Origin: Thermoanaerobacter pseudethanolicus ATCC 33223
GTDB taxonomy: Bacteria > Bacillota > Thermoanaerobacteria > Thermoanaerobacterales > Thermoanaerobacteraceae
Direction: 5' to 3'
NCBI RefSeq assembly: GCF_000019085.1
Contig: NC_010321.1
Span: forward strand, 504,501 to 568,500
DNA: 64,000 bases
Shown one piece after another: positions 1 through 7,711 of this stretch. The notes beneath the pieces are model-generated. The model made no database searches and was not told the DNA's origin. It saw only the letters and a program-made list of their open reading frames with translations. Both the position numbers and the translations under genes were made by a program. Numbering within the stretch: position 1 is the first letter of the stretch; each line of letters starts with the position of its first letter.

Positions 1-1
1 A

Positions 2-256
2 GGAGAATTGATGTATTATCTTAAAAATACCATATATAATGATAGAATATCTTATCCTATACCAGATGGAATAGAGGTTGCACACAAAATAGGTAATTTG
101 TCCAATGTAGTAAATGATGCAGCGATAGTTTTCCATCCTACAAGGCCATATATATTAACTGTACTTGCAAATAATGTAGACGGTTCTGACGACTCTTATG
201 CTTATACTGTAATAAGGCAGATATCAAAAATGGTATATGACTTTCAAAATAGATAA
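2..256 (+). CDS. C-terminal part of a class A beta-lactamase-like serine hydrolase (cut by window edge)
   Basis: Only the last ~84 codons are present; the reading frame is open to the left edge, so the gene starts outside the window. The tail carries VAHKIG, which sits where class A beta-lactamases and related D-Ala-D-Ala-type hydrolases have K-T/S-G, followed by a VNDAAIVFHP stretch typical of the strand after that motif (Beta-lactamase2-type fold). The catalytic SxxK and SDN motifs would lie upstream and cannot be seen. The residue after K is I rather than T/S, so true beta-lactamase activity is uncertain. A strong terminator follows directly. Confidence 0.7.
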   Translation, partial: GELMYYLKNTIYNDRISYPIPDGIEVAHKIGNLSNVVNDAAIVFHPTRPYILTVLANNVDGSDDSYAYTVIRQISKMVYDFQNR

Positions 257-257
257 A

Positions 258-291
258 AGTTTAAGCCGGGTTTTCCGGCTTAAACTTTTTT
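258..291 (+). terminator. Rho-independent terminator of the beta-lactamase-like gene
   Basis: A perfect 12-bp stem (258-269 with 275-286, AGTTTAAGCCGG arm) with a 5-nt loop is followed by a T run. It begins two bases after the stop codon at 254-256. Confidence 0.9.
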
Positions 292-349
292 ATAGCAGAG
301 ATTCCAATCTGTGAAGTTATATCTTTCAACATTGTGTAAAAGCTAAAAA

Positions 350-979
350 TTAGAACAAGGCTTTATAAGCTATTATAAGTAAAATAACTCCACTTATAAT
401 TGTGCCAAATTGTCCAATGGTAAAAGAGCCTATTCGTATATTAGCAACTTTTGTCCCTAATTGTACTCCTGTCCATACAGAAACAAAGCTTCCAATTGAT
501 GTAGTGAAAGATATAGCAAAGGGAGAAAAACCCAAAAGCCCTGCTCCTAGTCCGTTTGTCAGAGCATTTGCTGAAAGGGCTATTCCCAAAAGGATTGCTT
601 CCCATAAATTGATTTCTCCGGATTTGTCCAAATCTACAATTTCGGGATTTTCCAAAATTTCTTTTATAGAAGTAGTCTTTGATGATACTTGTTGTATATT
701 TTTGGTAAAAGATTTACGAGGGATAGCCAGCAAAATAATTCTAAGTCCTATTATAAAAAGCAGAAATGCTCCTACAATTATAGGTAATGATCCTGGAAGG
801 ATTTTGTTTAACCATTTACCAAAAAATATCCCAGATATGCTAAATAAAAAAGAGATTACTGCAATAATTGTATTGGAAAAAAGACTTATTCGTATATTTC
901 GTATACCATAGGAAATGCCTACTCCAAAATTATCTATGCTTGATGATATTGCAAAACCTAAAATGATTAGCCATTTCAT
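350..979 (-). CDS. ytaF: Sporulation membrane protein YtaF (MntP/YtaF superfamily)
   Basis: Predicted 209-residue integral membrane protein of the YtaF family, close to the usual length. The first hydrophobic segment starts at MKWLIILGFAISSSIDNFGVG, and a second half repeats the pattern (GIALSANALTNGLGAG). These paired small-residue, polar-centred helices are typical of the MntP/YtaF superfamily of putative cation exporters, with a hydrophilic linker near residues 100-135. A longer frame upstream is possible, but the ATG at 979 has GAGAGGAG about 10 bases upstream, so I start there. Divergent from the DUF503 gene. YtaF belongs to the sporulation gene set of Bacillus; its exact role is unknown. 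Confidence 0.85.
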   Translation of the reverse strand: MKWLIILGFAISSSIDNFGVGISYGIRNIRISLFSNTIIAVISFLFSISGIFFGKWLNKILPGSLPIIVGAFLLFIIGLRIILLAIPRKSFTKNIQQVSSKTTSIKEILENPEIVDLDKSGEINLWEAILLGIALSANALTNGLGAGLLGFSPFAISFTTSIGSFVSVWTGVQLGTKVANIRIGSFTIGQFGTIISGVILLIIAYKALF

Positions 980-1041
980 ATGTTCACACTCCTCTCTATC
1001 TACCTTTATAGTACGCATTAGATAGAGAAGATGTGATTTTA

Positions 1042-1071
1042 TTGAAAAAACATAATATTGTAAGGTATAAT
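1042..1071 (+). promoter_or_regulatory. Sigma-A type promoter for the DUF503 gene
   Basis: TTGAAA (1042-1047), 18-bp spacer, TATAAT (1066-1071), 46 bp before the ATG at 1117. Confidence 0.6.
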
Positions 1072-1116
1072 TATATTGTAAAAATTTTCTGAAGGAAATT
1101 AGGTAAGGGGATATAT

Positions 1117-1404
1117 ATGATTGTATCTTATTGTAAAATATATTTACGTGCAAATTGGGTTCATTCTTTAAAAGAAAAAAGAATGATTGTAAAAAGTATT
1201 GTAGGTAAAGTAAAAAGTCACTATAATGTTTCTATATGTGAAATAGAAAATCAAGATTTACACAAATCAATTGTCATAGGTTTTTCGGTGTGTGGCAGTG
1301 ATGCTGTTTTAACAAATAAAATAGTTCAAGAGGTTGTAGACTATATTGAAGAAAATACAGATGCTTATATAGAAAATATAGAAATGGATACAATAAATGT
1401 CTGA
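1117..1404 (+). CDS. DUF503 / YlxP-like small protein
   Basis: A 95-residue protein matching the DUF503 pattern: an N-terminal strand, the conserved HSLKEKRMIVKSI segment (residues 17-29), and a central acidic N-Q-DLH region. The family is widespread in Firmicutes (YlxP of B. subtilis, next to the infB-rbfA region) but has no agreed function; a role near ribosome assembly or translation is only guessed from gene neighbourhoods. Here it is monocistronic, with AGGTAAGGGG upstream of the ATG and its own promoter and terminator. Confidence 0.85.
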   Translation: MIVSYCKIYLRANWVHSLKEKRMIVKSIVGKVKSHYNVSICEIENQDLHKSIVIGFSVCGSDAVLTNKIVQEVVDYIEENTDAYIENIEMDTINV

Positions 1405-1441
1405 CTCCAAATGAATTATGTTCATTTGGAGCTTTTATTTT
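1405..1441 (+). terminator. Terminator of the DUF503 gene
   Basis: An 11-bp stem (CTCCAAATGAA, 1405-1415, with 1421-1431), 5-nt loop, then CTTTTATTTT. Confidence 0.9.
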
Positions 1442-1456
1442 GTGATTTTTATCACA
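1441..1456. promoter_or_regulatory. CRP/FNR-family operator upstream of hcp
   Basis: Perfect TGTGA-N6-TCACA palindrome, the canonical CRP/FNR-superfamily half-site arrangement. Its centre (1448.5) lies about 41 bp before a start point predicted from a TATCAT-type -10 near 1478-1483, the classical class II activator position. In many anaerobes hcp is controlled by CRP/FNR-type nitrosative-stress regulators (HcpR, Dnr/NarR types), so this is a good candidate activator site. The regulator itself is not in the window. Confidence 0.65.
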
Positions 1457-1521
1457 GATTCTTTTGAGTTTTTAGCTTATCATAATTTGTGGACAAGAAC
1501 TTAGAAAAAGGAGGAAGTAAA

Positions 1522-3165
1522 ATGAGTATGTTTTGTTATCAATGTCAAGAAGCCTCTCAAGGCATAGGATGTACAGTGAGAGGTGTATGCGGTAAGACAG
1601 ACGACGTTGCAAATCTGCAAGATTTGTTGATTTTTACATTAAAAGGCATATCTTTTTTGAACTTAAAGGCAAGAGAGACAGGAGTGAATAAAGAGAAGAC
1701 GGACAGATTCCTTTTTGAGGGATTATTTTCCACAATAACTAACGTTAATTTTGACAGAAACTTCTTTATTAACAAAATAAAAGAAGCTGTTGCATTAAGA
1801 GAAGAAATAAAAGAAGACCTCAAAAAGGCAGGAATTGAAGTAGACGAATCCTGTGAGGCAATACACTGGGTTTATGATACAGATGAAGATATAGAAGCAA
1901 TAGCAGCTGAAGTAGGAGTTTTATCTACGAAAGACGAAGATATAAGGTCTTTGAGAGAGCTTATCACTTATGGTGTAAAAGGTATGGCGGCTTATGCATA
2001 TCACGCATATCAGCTAGGATACAAAGATGATAATATATTTAGGTTTATGGAAAAGGCTTTAGCTAAAGTTTTAGATGACAGCTTAACTGCAGATGATTAT
2101 GTGGCTCTTGCACTCGAGGCAGGAAAATATGGTGTTGATACAATGGCGCTCCTTGACAAAGCAAATACCTCGACTTATGGCCATCCTGAGATAACAAAAG
2201 TTAATATCGGTGTGAGAAATAATCCTGGAATATTGATAAGCGGTCATGATTTGAAAGACTTAGAGCAATTGTTAGAGCAAACTGCTGGTACAGGGGTAGA
2301 TGTTTATACACATGGAGAAATGCTTCCTGCTCATTATTATCCAGCTTTTAAGAAATATCCGCATTTTGTTGGTAACTATGGAAATGCATGGTGGCAGCAA
2401 GATAGAGAGTTTGAGCTATTTAACGGACCAATTTTAATGACTACAAACTGCCTTGTGCCTCCAAAGGATTCCTACAAGGATAGAGTTTACACTACAGGTG
2501 TTGTAGGCTTTGAGGGAGTAAAATACATTCCAGAAGGTCCCGACGGAAAGAAGGACTTTTCAGAAATAATTGAACATGCAAAGAGATGCAAGCCACCTGT
2601 GGAGATTGAAAGAGGGGAAATAATTGGTGGTTTTGCTCACAACCAAGTTTTAGAGCTGGCGGATAAAATTGTAGAAGCGGTAAAGACAGGAGCTATAAAG
2701 AGATTTTTCGTAATGGCAGGCTGTGACGGCAGAATGAAGAGCAGAACCTATTATACCGAATTTGCTAAAGCTCTTCCTAAAGATACAGTCATTTTAACTG
2801 CAGGCTGTGCAAAATACAGGTACAACAAGTTAAACCTTGGAGACATAAACGGAATTCCAAGAGTTTTAGACGCAGGACAGTGCAATGACTCTTACTCATT
2901 AGCTGTGATAGCCATGAAGCTTAAAGAAGTCTTTGGTTTAAATGACATAAACAAGCTTCCTATTTCTTACAACATTGCGTGGTATGAACAGAAGGCTGTT
3001 ATAGTGCTTTTGGCACTTTTATACCTCGGAGTAAAAAATATTCATTTAGGACCTACGCTTCCTGCTTTCTTATCACCAAATGTCACAAAAGTATTAGTTG
3101 ACAAATTTGGCATTGGTGGTATCACAAACGTAGAAGATGATATGAAAATGTTCATGGGTGAGTAA
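1522..3165 (+). CDS. hcp: Hybrid-cluster protein (hydroxylamine reductase / NO reductase)
   Basis: Hcp binds a [4Fe-4S]-type cluster and a unique 4Fe-2O-2S hybrid cluster. It reduces hydroxylamine in vitro and has been shown in E. coli to act as a nitric oxide reductase. The 547-residue protein has the N-terminal cysteine motif C5-x2-C8-x8-C17-x5-C23 and the C-terminal hybrid-cluster ligand segments ([23 protein letters not shown]). The frame is open to 1489, but the ATG at 1522 follows AAAAGGAGG (1506-1514) and begins the family's usual [10 protein letters not shown], so it is the start. Monocistronic, with a CRP/FNR palindrome upstream and a strong terminator downstream. No hcr reductase partner is adjacent. 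Cytoplasmic. Confidence 0.97.
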   Translation: MSMFCYQCQEASQGIGCTVRGVCGKTDDVANLQDLLIFTLKGISFLNLKARETGVNKEKTDRFLFEGLFSTITNVNFDRNFFINKIKEAVALREEIKEDLKKAGIEVDESCEAIHWVYDTDEDIEAIAAEVGVLSTKDEDIRSLRELITYGVKGMAAYAYHAYQLGYKDDNIFRFMEKALAKVLDDSLTADDYVALALEAGKYGVDTMALLDKANTSTYGHPEITKVNIGVRNNPGILISGHDLKDLEQLLEQTAGTGVDVYTHGEMLPAHYYPAFKKYPHFVGNYGNAWWQQDREFELFNGPILMTTNCLVPPKDSYKDRVYTTGVVGFEGVKYIPEGPDGKKDFSEIIEHAKRCKPPVEIERGEIIGGFAHNQVLELADKIVEAVKTGAIKRFFVMAGCDGRMKSRTYYTEFAKALPKDTVILTAGCAKYRYNKLNLGDINGIPRVLDAGQCNDSYSLAVIAMKLKEVFGLNDINKLPISYNIAWYEQKAVIVLLALLYLGVKNIHLGPTLPAFLSPNVTKVLVDKFGIGGITNVEDDMKMFMGE

Positions 3166-3166
3166 A

Positions 3167-3200
3167 GATTACGGCTGCAAAATGCAGCCGTAATCTTTTG
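3167..3200 (+). terminator. Terminator of hcp
   Basis: A 13-bp stem (GATTACGGCTGCA arm at 3167-3179, complement 3183-3195) followed by TTTTG, two bases after the hcp stop codon. Confidence 0.85.
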
Positions 3201-3235
3201 TCATTATGATTAATAATTAATCATAATGGTTAAAA

Positions 3236-3634
3236 TTATACTTTCTTTTCTTTTTTAATGAACTCTTCTAAATCAGTAGTATTCAAACTCACTTTTATGT
3301 ATCCTTCTATATCTCTCTTTCTTTCCTCAGGCAATGTTTCAAAGGCTTTAAAAATTATTTTATCCTTTTCACTGATGCTTTCAAACTCTTCTCTCGATAA
3401 GTATTTTTCCTCTTCTTCTTTTACATATTCTATTTGTTGGCCAGTAAGAAGCCAATCTATTGAAACATTAAGAGCGTTTTTTAACTTTATCAAAGCATTG
3501 GAAGAAGGCATTGATTTGTTATTTTCAAGGTCACTTAAATTTCCAACAGATAAACCTGTGAGTTTGCTCAAAGCTGTTATAGTTAAATTATTTTTTTTAC
3601 GAGCATATTTTATGCGTTCGCCGACTGTATCCAT
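3236..3634 (-). CDS. XRE/SinR-like HTH transcriptional regulator
   Basis: A 132-residue protein with an N-terminal lambda-repressor-type helix-turn-helix (residues ~5-60: GERIKYARKKNNLTITALSK, then LSVGNLSDLENNKSMPS). This matches the XRE family and the SinR/phage CI-like layout. After a DWLLTG motif (residues ~60-65) follows an acidic, helix-rich C-terminal half (EEEEKYLSREEFESISEKDK) that probably dimerises or senses a partner. GGAGGAG lies upstream of the ATG. It is divergent from a second, smaller XRE gene, and an 11-bp inverted repeat lies between the two, suggesting that this protein represses itself and/or its neighbour. The target genes are unknown. Confidence 0.85.
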   Translation of the reverse strand: MDTVGERIKYARKKNNLTITALSKLTGLSVGNLSDLENNKSMPSSNALIKLKNALNVSIDWLLTGQQIEYVKEEEEKYLSREEFESISEKDKIIFKAFETLPEERKRDIEGYIKVSLNTTDLEEFIKKEKKV

Positions 3635-3654
3635 AACACTCCTCCTTTGTTTTT

Positions 3655-3702
3655 CTGAATTACGATATTAGTATTGACATTTTCGTAATTCAGATATATA
3701 TT
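3655..3702 (+). promoter_or_regulatory. Divergent promoter with 11-bp inverted-repeat operator
   Basis: Perfect inverted repeat CTGAATTACGA (3655-3665) / TCGTAATTCAG (3683-3693) with a 17-bp centre. It overlaps a consensus promoter on the plus strand: TTGACA (3674-3679), 17-bp spacer, TATATT (3697-3702). A repressor bound here would block the rightward promoter, and the left arm lies just upstream of the XRE gene start at 3634. The likely binder is one of the two flanking XRE proteins. Confidence 0.65.
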
Positions 3703-3811
3703 TAAAATAGTTAATTTTTAATCATTATCTATTTTAACACAAATATTTTATTATTCCTACTGCATAAGTATGCTAACTTTTGTTTGTAGGAAAAAATAAG
3801 GGGGTGCTTTG

Positions 3812-3997
3812 ATGAAGAAAAGAAAGTTGACAGATTTTGGGAAATTAGTGAATGACAGATTGGCGGAACTGAATATGACACAAAAAGAATTGTCGCGATT
3901 GATAGGTACCAGTGAGCCATATTTAAGCATGATTTTACATGGTGAAAGGTCAGGGAAAAAATATATGGATAAAATAAAGGAGATATTAAAACTTTAA
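3812..3997 (+). CDS. Small Cro-like XRE DNA-binding protein
   Basis: A 61-residue protein made almost only of a helix-turn-helix: KLVNDRLAELNMTQKELSRL followed by IGTSEPYLSMILHGERSGKK. Proteins of this type are found as Cro-like phage regulators or small host regulators. The ATG at 3812 follows AAGGGGG with 7-bp spacing; a TTG immediately before it is less likely. It is transcribed from the operator-overlapped promoter at 3674-3702 and faces away from the larger XRE regulator, giving a CI/Cro-like geometry. No phage structural or integrase genes are nearby, so it may be a relic or a host switch. Confidence 0.75.
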   Translation: MKKRKLTDFGKLVNDRLAELNMTQKELSRLIGTSEPYLSMILHGERSGKKYMDKIKEILKL

Positions 3998-4053
3998 AAA
4001 AGAGTTTTAGTATTTTATGAAATTTTCCTGATAGAAATTTTTTATAAATTTTT

Positions 4054-4061
4054 TTCGACAA
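4054..4061 (-). promoter_or_regulatory. Spo0A-box-like site
   Basis: TTCGACAA on the plus strand, i.e. TTGTCGAA on the minus strand, a perfect 0A-box core. A weaker TGTCGATA lies at 4181-4188. Both lie in the AT-rich 298-bp gap ahead of the sigma-H-like promoter at 4207-4235; no other gene is visible in this gap. Confidence 0.45.
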
Positions 4062-4206
4062 TTATAGTTCTAATATTGAACATAGACAGAATAATTTACA
4101 ATTTTCGATATCGCAAAAAACACCAAATAGTTTTACATAGACTTGTTAAATGTTTGTTAAAGTAAAAAAAGTGTCTTTTCTGTCGATAAAAAATTTTCAA
4201 AAAAAT

Positions 4207-4235
4207 AAAGGATTTTTTAGAAAAAAATAGAATAT
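4207..4235 (+). promoter_or_regulatory. Sigma-H-like promoter
   Basis: AAAGGATTT (4207-4215), 11-bp spacer, ATAGAATAT (4227-4235). This matches the B. subtilis sigma-H consensus RnAGGAwWW-N11-12-RnnGAATWW at every fixed base. The predicted start is near 4242, about 54 bases before the ATG at 4296. Confidence 0.55.
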
Positions 4236-4295
4236 ATTAATATGTATTGTAAGTTAATAATTAATCTTAAAAAATAAATTGGAGGGGATAGTAAG

Positions 4296-4661
4296 ATGTA
4301 TTACAGGAAAGTGAGCGAGTACATATCGACAAGGGAGGAAGAAAGGAGAAACATAACTACTCACTACACAGTGGTCATGTCAGAAATAAGTGTTTTTAAC
4401 GGAAAAGAGGAAGTAAAATTGCCGTCGTATGGGATCAAAATTCTTCAAGAAATTTTTGATGGAGAAAAGGAGAAAATTGAAATAATAGAAGAAAAAGTGA
4501 CAAATATAAGTCCTTACTTTGAAAAAGTGGACAAGCTAGCACAATTCTTTAAAGAAATGACGGTATCGCCTGTTCATCTGTATGAAGTAATTGACGATAT
4601 GTGTGAAGATTATATAAGTGACTATGATAGACAAGCTAAATTGTGTAAGGTTGCTATTTAA
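4296..4661 (+). CDS. Uncharacterised 121-residue protein, probable early sporulation regulon member
   Basis: I do not recognise a characterised family; it resembles short clostridial proteins of unknown function (DUF6514-like, low certainty). It is soluble, with no signal peptide or membrane segment. The N-terminal half is beta-rich (HYTVVMSEISVF, then VKLPSYGIKIL). The C-terminal half is helical and acidic (KVDKLAQFFKEMTVSPVHLYEVIDDMCEDYIS). GGAGGGG lies ~10 bases before the ATG. It is a single gene with its own terminator, behind a sigma-H-like promoter and Spo0A-box-like sites, so expression at the onset of sporulation is inferred. The function is unknown. Confidence 0.75.
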   Translation: MYYRKVSEYISTREEERRNITTHYTVVMSEISVFNGKEEVKLPSYGIKILQEIFDGEKEKIEIIEEKVTNISPYFEKVDKLAQFFKEMTVSPVHLYEVIDDMCEDYISDYDRQAKLCKVAI

Positions 4662-4690
4662 GAAGGTGTCATGCCTTCTTTTATTTTTTT
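4660..4690 (+). terminator. Terminator after the 121-residue gene
   Basis: AAGAAGG / CCTTCTT 7-bp stem (4660-4666, 4674-4680) followed by TTATTTTTTT; it overlaps the stop codon. Confidence 0.8.
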
Positions 4691-4698
4691 GAAGGATT

Positions 4699-4726
4699 TT
4701 GTGAATTAATAGAGAAATAATATAAT
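4699..4726 (+). promoter_or_regulatory. Promoter of the acpS-nnr-ydcC-alr cluster
   Basis: TTGTGA (4699-4704), 16-bp spacer, perfect TATAAT (4721-4726), ~31 bp ahead of the acpS start. Confidence 0.55.
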
Positions 4727-4756
4727 GTAATTAGGATAATTGGAGGAACTGTATAT

Positions 4757-5173
4757 ATGGAACTGTTTGTGGGAACGGATATTGTAGAAGTTGAAAGGAT
4801 AAAAAAAGCTTTTGATGCAAATTCTAAATTTTTGGAACGGTTATTTACTCAAAAAGAGATAGAGTATTTTAACAGTAAAAGGATGAAATTACCTCATATA
4901 GCGGGTTTTTTTTCAGCAAAAGAAAGCATATCAAAAGTCTTAGGAACAGGTATCAGTGGTTTTAGCTGGAAAGATATTGAAATATGTCACGATGAAAAAG
5001 GAGCCCCTGCCGTAATTTTAAAGGGGAAGGCTAAAAATATTGCAGACAAAAAGGGAATAAGGGATATAAAGCTGTCTATTTCTCATACGAAGACCTATGC
5101 TATAAGCTGTGCTATTGCTATTGGAGGTGAAAAAAATGATAGTGCTGACCTCAAAACAGATGAGAGAAGTTGA
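4757..5173 (+). CDS. acpS: Holo-[acyl-carrier-protein] synthase
   Basis: AcpS transfers 4'-phosphopantetheine from CoA to the serine of acyl carrier protein, activating fatty-acid synthesis. The 138-residue product shows both family signatures: GTDIVEVERI at residues 6-15 (Mg2+-binding Asp) and FFSAKESISKVLGTG around residues 51-65 (metal/CoA Glu). Family members are usually 118-130 residues; the extra C-terminal residues result from the last 38 bases overlapping the next gene, nnr. GGAGG lies upstream of the ATG. It is first in a cluster matching B. subtilis acpS-ydcC-alr-mazEF. Cytoplasmic. Confidence 0.96.
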   Translation: MELFVGTDIVEVERIKKAFDANSKFLERLFTQKEIEYFNSKRMKLPHIAGFFSAKESISKVLGTGISGFSWKDIEICHDEKGAPAVILKGKAKNIADKKGIRDIKLSISHTKTYAISCAIAIGGEKNDSADLKTDERS

Positions 5174-6668
5174 AAAAATAGCTATAGAAAAAATAGGAAT
5201 TCCTTCTATAGGTTTAATGGAGAATGCGGGAAGAGAAACAGCGCTAGAGGTAAAAAAGATTTTAGAGGAAGAGAATTTAAACTCTGTAATAGTTATATCT
5301 GGAAAGGGGAATAATGGTGGAGATGGTTATGTAGTGGCTAGAAATCTTTATAATTGGGGAGTCGATGTAAAAGTATTTTTAACTACAAGTTTAGGTGCTA
5401 TTTCAGGTGATGCAAAAGTAAATTTAGATGCAATCCTAAATATGGGGATTTATGTAGCGGAAATTACTCAAAGAGAACATCTAAAATTTTTGGAAAAAAC
5501 CATTAAAGACAGCGATGTGATTGTGGACGCAATTTACGGAATTGGGCTTAAAGGAGAAATAAGCGGTATAACAAAAGAGATTATAGAAATGATAAACCAA
5601 GCAAATAAAATTGTGGTATCTGTCGATATTCCTTCTGGGTTAAATGCTGATACAGGTAAAATAGAAGGATGCGCTGTTAGGGCTACTAAAACAGTTACTA
5701 TGCAATTTCTAAAGCCGGGTTTATTAGTGTATCCGGGTGTCGATTATGCAGGAGAAGTTCGTGTTGCTGAAATAGGGATTCCTTACCGGTTAGCAGCAGA
5801 GGTAGGTTATAATTATAACCTTGTGACTTCAGAGGATGTAAAGCTTCCAAAAAGGCATGGAAATACTCATAAAGGAGATTATGGTAAAGCTTTGATTATA
5901 GCTGGTTCTAAAAATATGACAGGAGCAGCATATCTGTGTGCTAAAAGCGCTATTAAGGCAGGTTGCGGATTGGTGAAATTAGCAGTTCCCCAAAGTGTGC
6001 AATCAGTAATTCAAGGGGGACTTTATGAGGTTATAACCTATGGATTAGAGGAACAAAATGGTATTTTATCCCATAATGCTTTAAGTAGTGTACTAGAGTT
6101 AATAGAGGAAAGTGATGTTATTGCTATAGGACCAGGATTGACTCATGATAGAGATATTTCACAATTGGTATATGACATTGTAAAAAATACGGATAAGCCT
6201 GTAGTTTTAGATGCTGATGCTCTCAATGCTTTGGTAGGAAGATTGGAAGTTATACAAGGTAAAAAAATTATTCTAACTCCCCATTATGGCGAAATGTCAA
6301 GATTGACAGGCCTAAAAATTGATGAGATTAAGAATAATCTTTTTGAAGTAGCAAAAACTTTTATTGATAGGTATAAAGTGACACTTGTACTTAAAGGTGC
6401 TAAAACTGTAATAGCGACAAAAGAAGGAAGCATATATATAAATAGCACAGGCAACCCTGGAATGGCAACTGCTGGTAGTGGAGATGTTTTGGCAGGAATG
6501 ATTACAGCTTTTTTGGCTCAAGGGTTTAGCGAAGAAAAAGCAGCAATTTATGGGATATTTTATCATGGAAAGGCAGGAGATATTGCTAAAGAATATGTAG
6601 GAGAGTATGGAATGACAGCGATGGATATCCTTGAGAACATTCCGGAGGCTCTTAAATGTAGTTTGTAA
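5136..6668 (+). CDS. nnr: Bifunctional NAD(P)H-hydrate epimerase / ADP-dependent dehydratase
   Basis: This two-domain enzyme repairs hydrated NAD(P)H. The N-terminal YjeF-type epimerase domain (residues ~1-215) has GIPSIGLMENAG and the GKGNNGGDGYVVAR nucleotide loop. The C-terminal ribokinase-like dehydratase domain (~230-505) has GDYGKALIIAGS, a GPGLTH motif, TPHYGEMSRL and the conserved NPGMATAGSGDVLAG. The frame extends to 5109, but the ATG at 5136 has GGAGGTG 7 bases upstream and gives a standard 510-residue protein. The start lies inside acpS (38-bp overlap), implying translational coupling. Cytoplasmic. Confidence 0.95.
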   Translation: MIVLTSKQMREVEKIAIEKIGIPSIGLMENAGRETALEVKKILEEENLNSVIVISGKGNNGGDGYVVARNLYNWGVDVKVFLTTSLGAISGDAKVNLDAILNMGIYVAEITQREHLKFLEKTIKDSDVIVDAIYGIGLKGEISGITKEIIEMINQANKIVVSVDIPSGLNADTGKIEGCAVRATKTVTMQFLKPGLLVYPGVDYAGEVRVAEIGIPYRLAAEVGYNYNLVTSEDVKLPKRHGNTHKGDYGKALIIAGSKNMTGAAYLCAKSAIKAGCGLVKLAVPQSVQSVIQGGLYEVITYGLEEQNGILSHNALSSVLELIEESDVIAIGPGLTHDRDISQLVYDIVKNTDKPVVLDADALNALVGRLEVIQGKKIILTPHYGEMSRLTGLKIDEIKNNLFEVAKTFIDRYKVTLVLKGAKTVIATKEGSIYINSTGNPGMATAGSGDVLAGMITAFLAQGFSEEKAAIYGIFYHGKAGDIAKEYVGEYGMTAMDILENIPEALKCSL

Positions 6669-6679
6669 GAGGGTGAGAG

Positions 6680-7690
6680 TTGTTGAAAAAGAGCTTTTTT
6701 GTAATTGTTTTTGTGCTTATATTTCTTCTTTCAGGGTGTGGAATAAAAGCAAAAAAAGTTAAAGATCCTTTTATTTCTATTAAAGAACAATTAGATAAAT
6801 TAGAAAGTTATACTGCCACAGCAATTGTAGAGCTTTATAACAACAAGATAGGTAACAAATTTTCAGTTGTGCAGTTTTATAAAAAAGGTAAATTTCGCTT
6901 AGAAGTTTTAGAGGAAAGTGGGAGTCCGGATAAAATTATTGTATATGACGGCAAAAGAAGTTATGTGTATTTTGCAAAGGTGAATCAAGTTTTTGTAGCA
7001 GAAAATACAGAAGAGATTCCTTTGTATTCGCTGATTACTTCTTTTATAAAAAACTATATTAATTCAGGTGGAGAGATAGAAAAAAGAGAGATGGATAAAT
7101 TTTATTTAATAACAGTTCCTATTTTGGATAAAAATATTTTCATGTACAAAGAACAAATGGCTTTTTCTAAAGAGGATTTGACACCTAAAGAATTGACAAT
7201 TTTTGATATTAATAATGAAATTTTTTCAAAAATTACTTATAAGGATTATAAATATAACCCTGAGATAAATGACAAGTTATTTACTAAGGATAGCGTAACG
7301 ACGTTAGCGGGAAATCTTTTAGATTCTCCAGTAATAGAAATAGATGCAAAAGAGGTTTATAAATATTGCGGCATAAATCCTGTAATGCCTGTGTATTTAC
7401 CACAAGGCTTTAAACTTTTAAATGTATTAGTGAATGTTAATGAAAATAATGGAGTTACTTTTGTGTATACTTTGGGTAAGAATTTGATGGAAATTTTTGA
7501 GACTGTGGTTGACCAAAACGAAATAGTTAATGAAAAAGGATTTCTTTTGAGTGAAGGAGTGTATTATAAAGAAAAAGACAATGGGGAAAAGGAATATACT
7601 ACGATGGTAAATGGTATTCAAATAAAAATTACAGTAACAGGAGATTTGAGTGAAGAAGAGATACTTAAGGTGATAAAATCCTTGAGGTGA
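6680..7690 (+). CDS. ydcC: YdcC-type LolA-like lipoprotein
   Basis: A 336-residue exported lipoprotein. A Lys-start and hydrophobic core (residues 1-18) end in the lipobox LSGC, so the mature protein is anchored at Cys20 or so on the outer face of the membrane. The mature part is a beta-rich LolA-like (outer-membrane lipoprotein-sorting) fold, and the C-terminal third (from NPVMPVYLPQGFKL) resembles DUF4367. Translation starts at one of two consecutive TTG codons (6680 or 6683) after GAGGGTGAG. It lies between nnr and alr, exactly where B. subtilis has ydcC, which is a sporulation-linked gene of unknown function. The ligand is unknown. Confidence 0.85.
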   Translation: MLKKSFFVIVFVLIFLLSGCGIKAKKVKDPFISIKEQLDKLESYTATAIVELYNNKIGNKFSVVQFYKKGKFRLEVLEESGSPDKIIVYDGKRSYVYFAKVNQVFVAENTEEIPLYSLITSFIKNYINSGGEIEKREMDKFYLITVPILDKNIFMYKEQMAFSKEDLTPKELTIFDINNEIFSKITYKDYKYNPEINDKLFTKDSVTTLAGNLLDSPVIEIDAKEVYKYCGINPVMPVYLPQGFKLLNVLVNVNENNGVTFVYTLGKNLMEIFETVVDQNEIVNEKGFLLSEGVYYKEKDNGEKEYTTMVNGIQIKITVTGDLSEEEILKVIKSLR

Positions 7691-7711
7691 AAAACAAAAG
7701 GGGGATTTTTA

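Noticed and set aside
402-911. 169-codon open frame antisense to ytaF
   Set aside because: It mirrors the hydrophobic YtaF gene; it has no ribosome site and no recognisable domain, while the minus-strand frame has clear family motifs.
3729-4061. 110-codon minus-strand frame over the small XRE gene
   Set aside because: The plus-strand HTH gene has a ribosome site and a family match; the antisense frame is only an AT-rich shadow.
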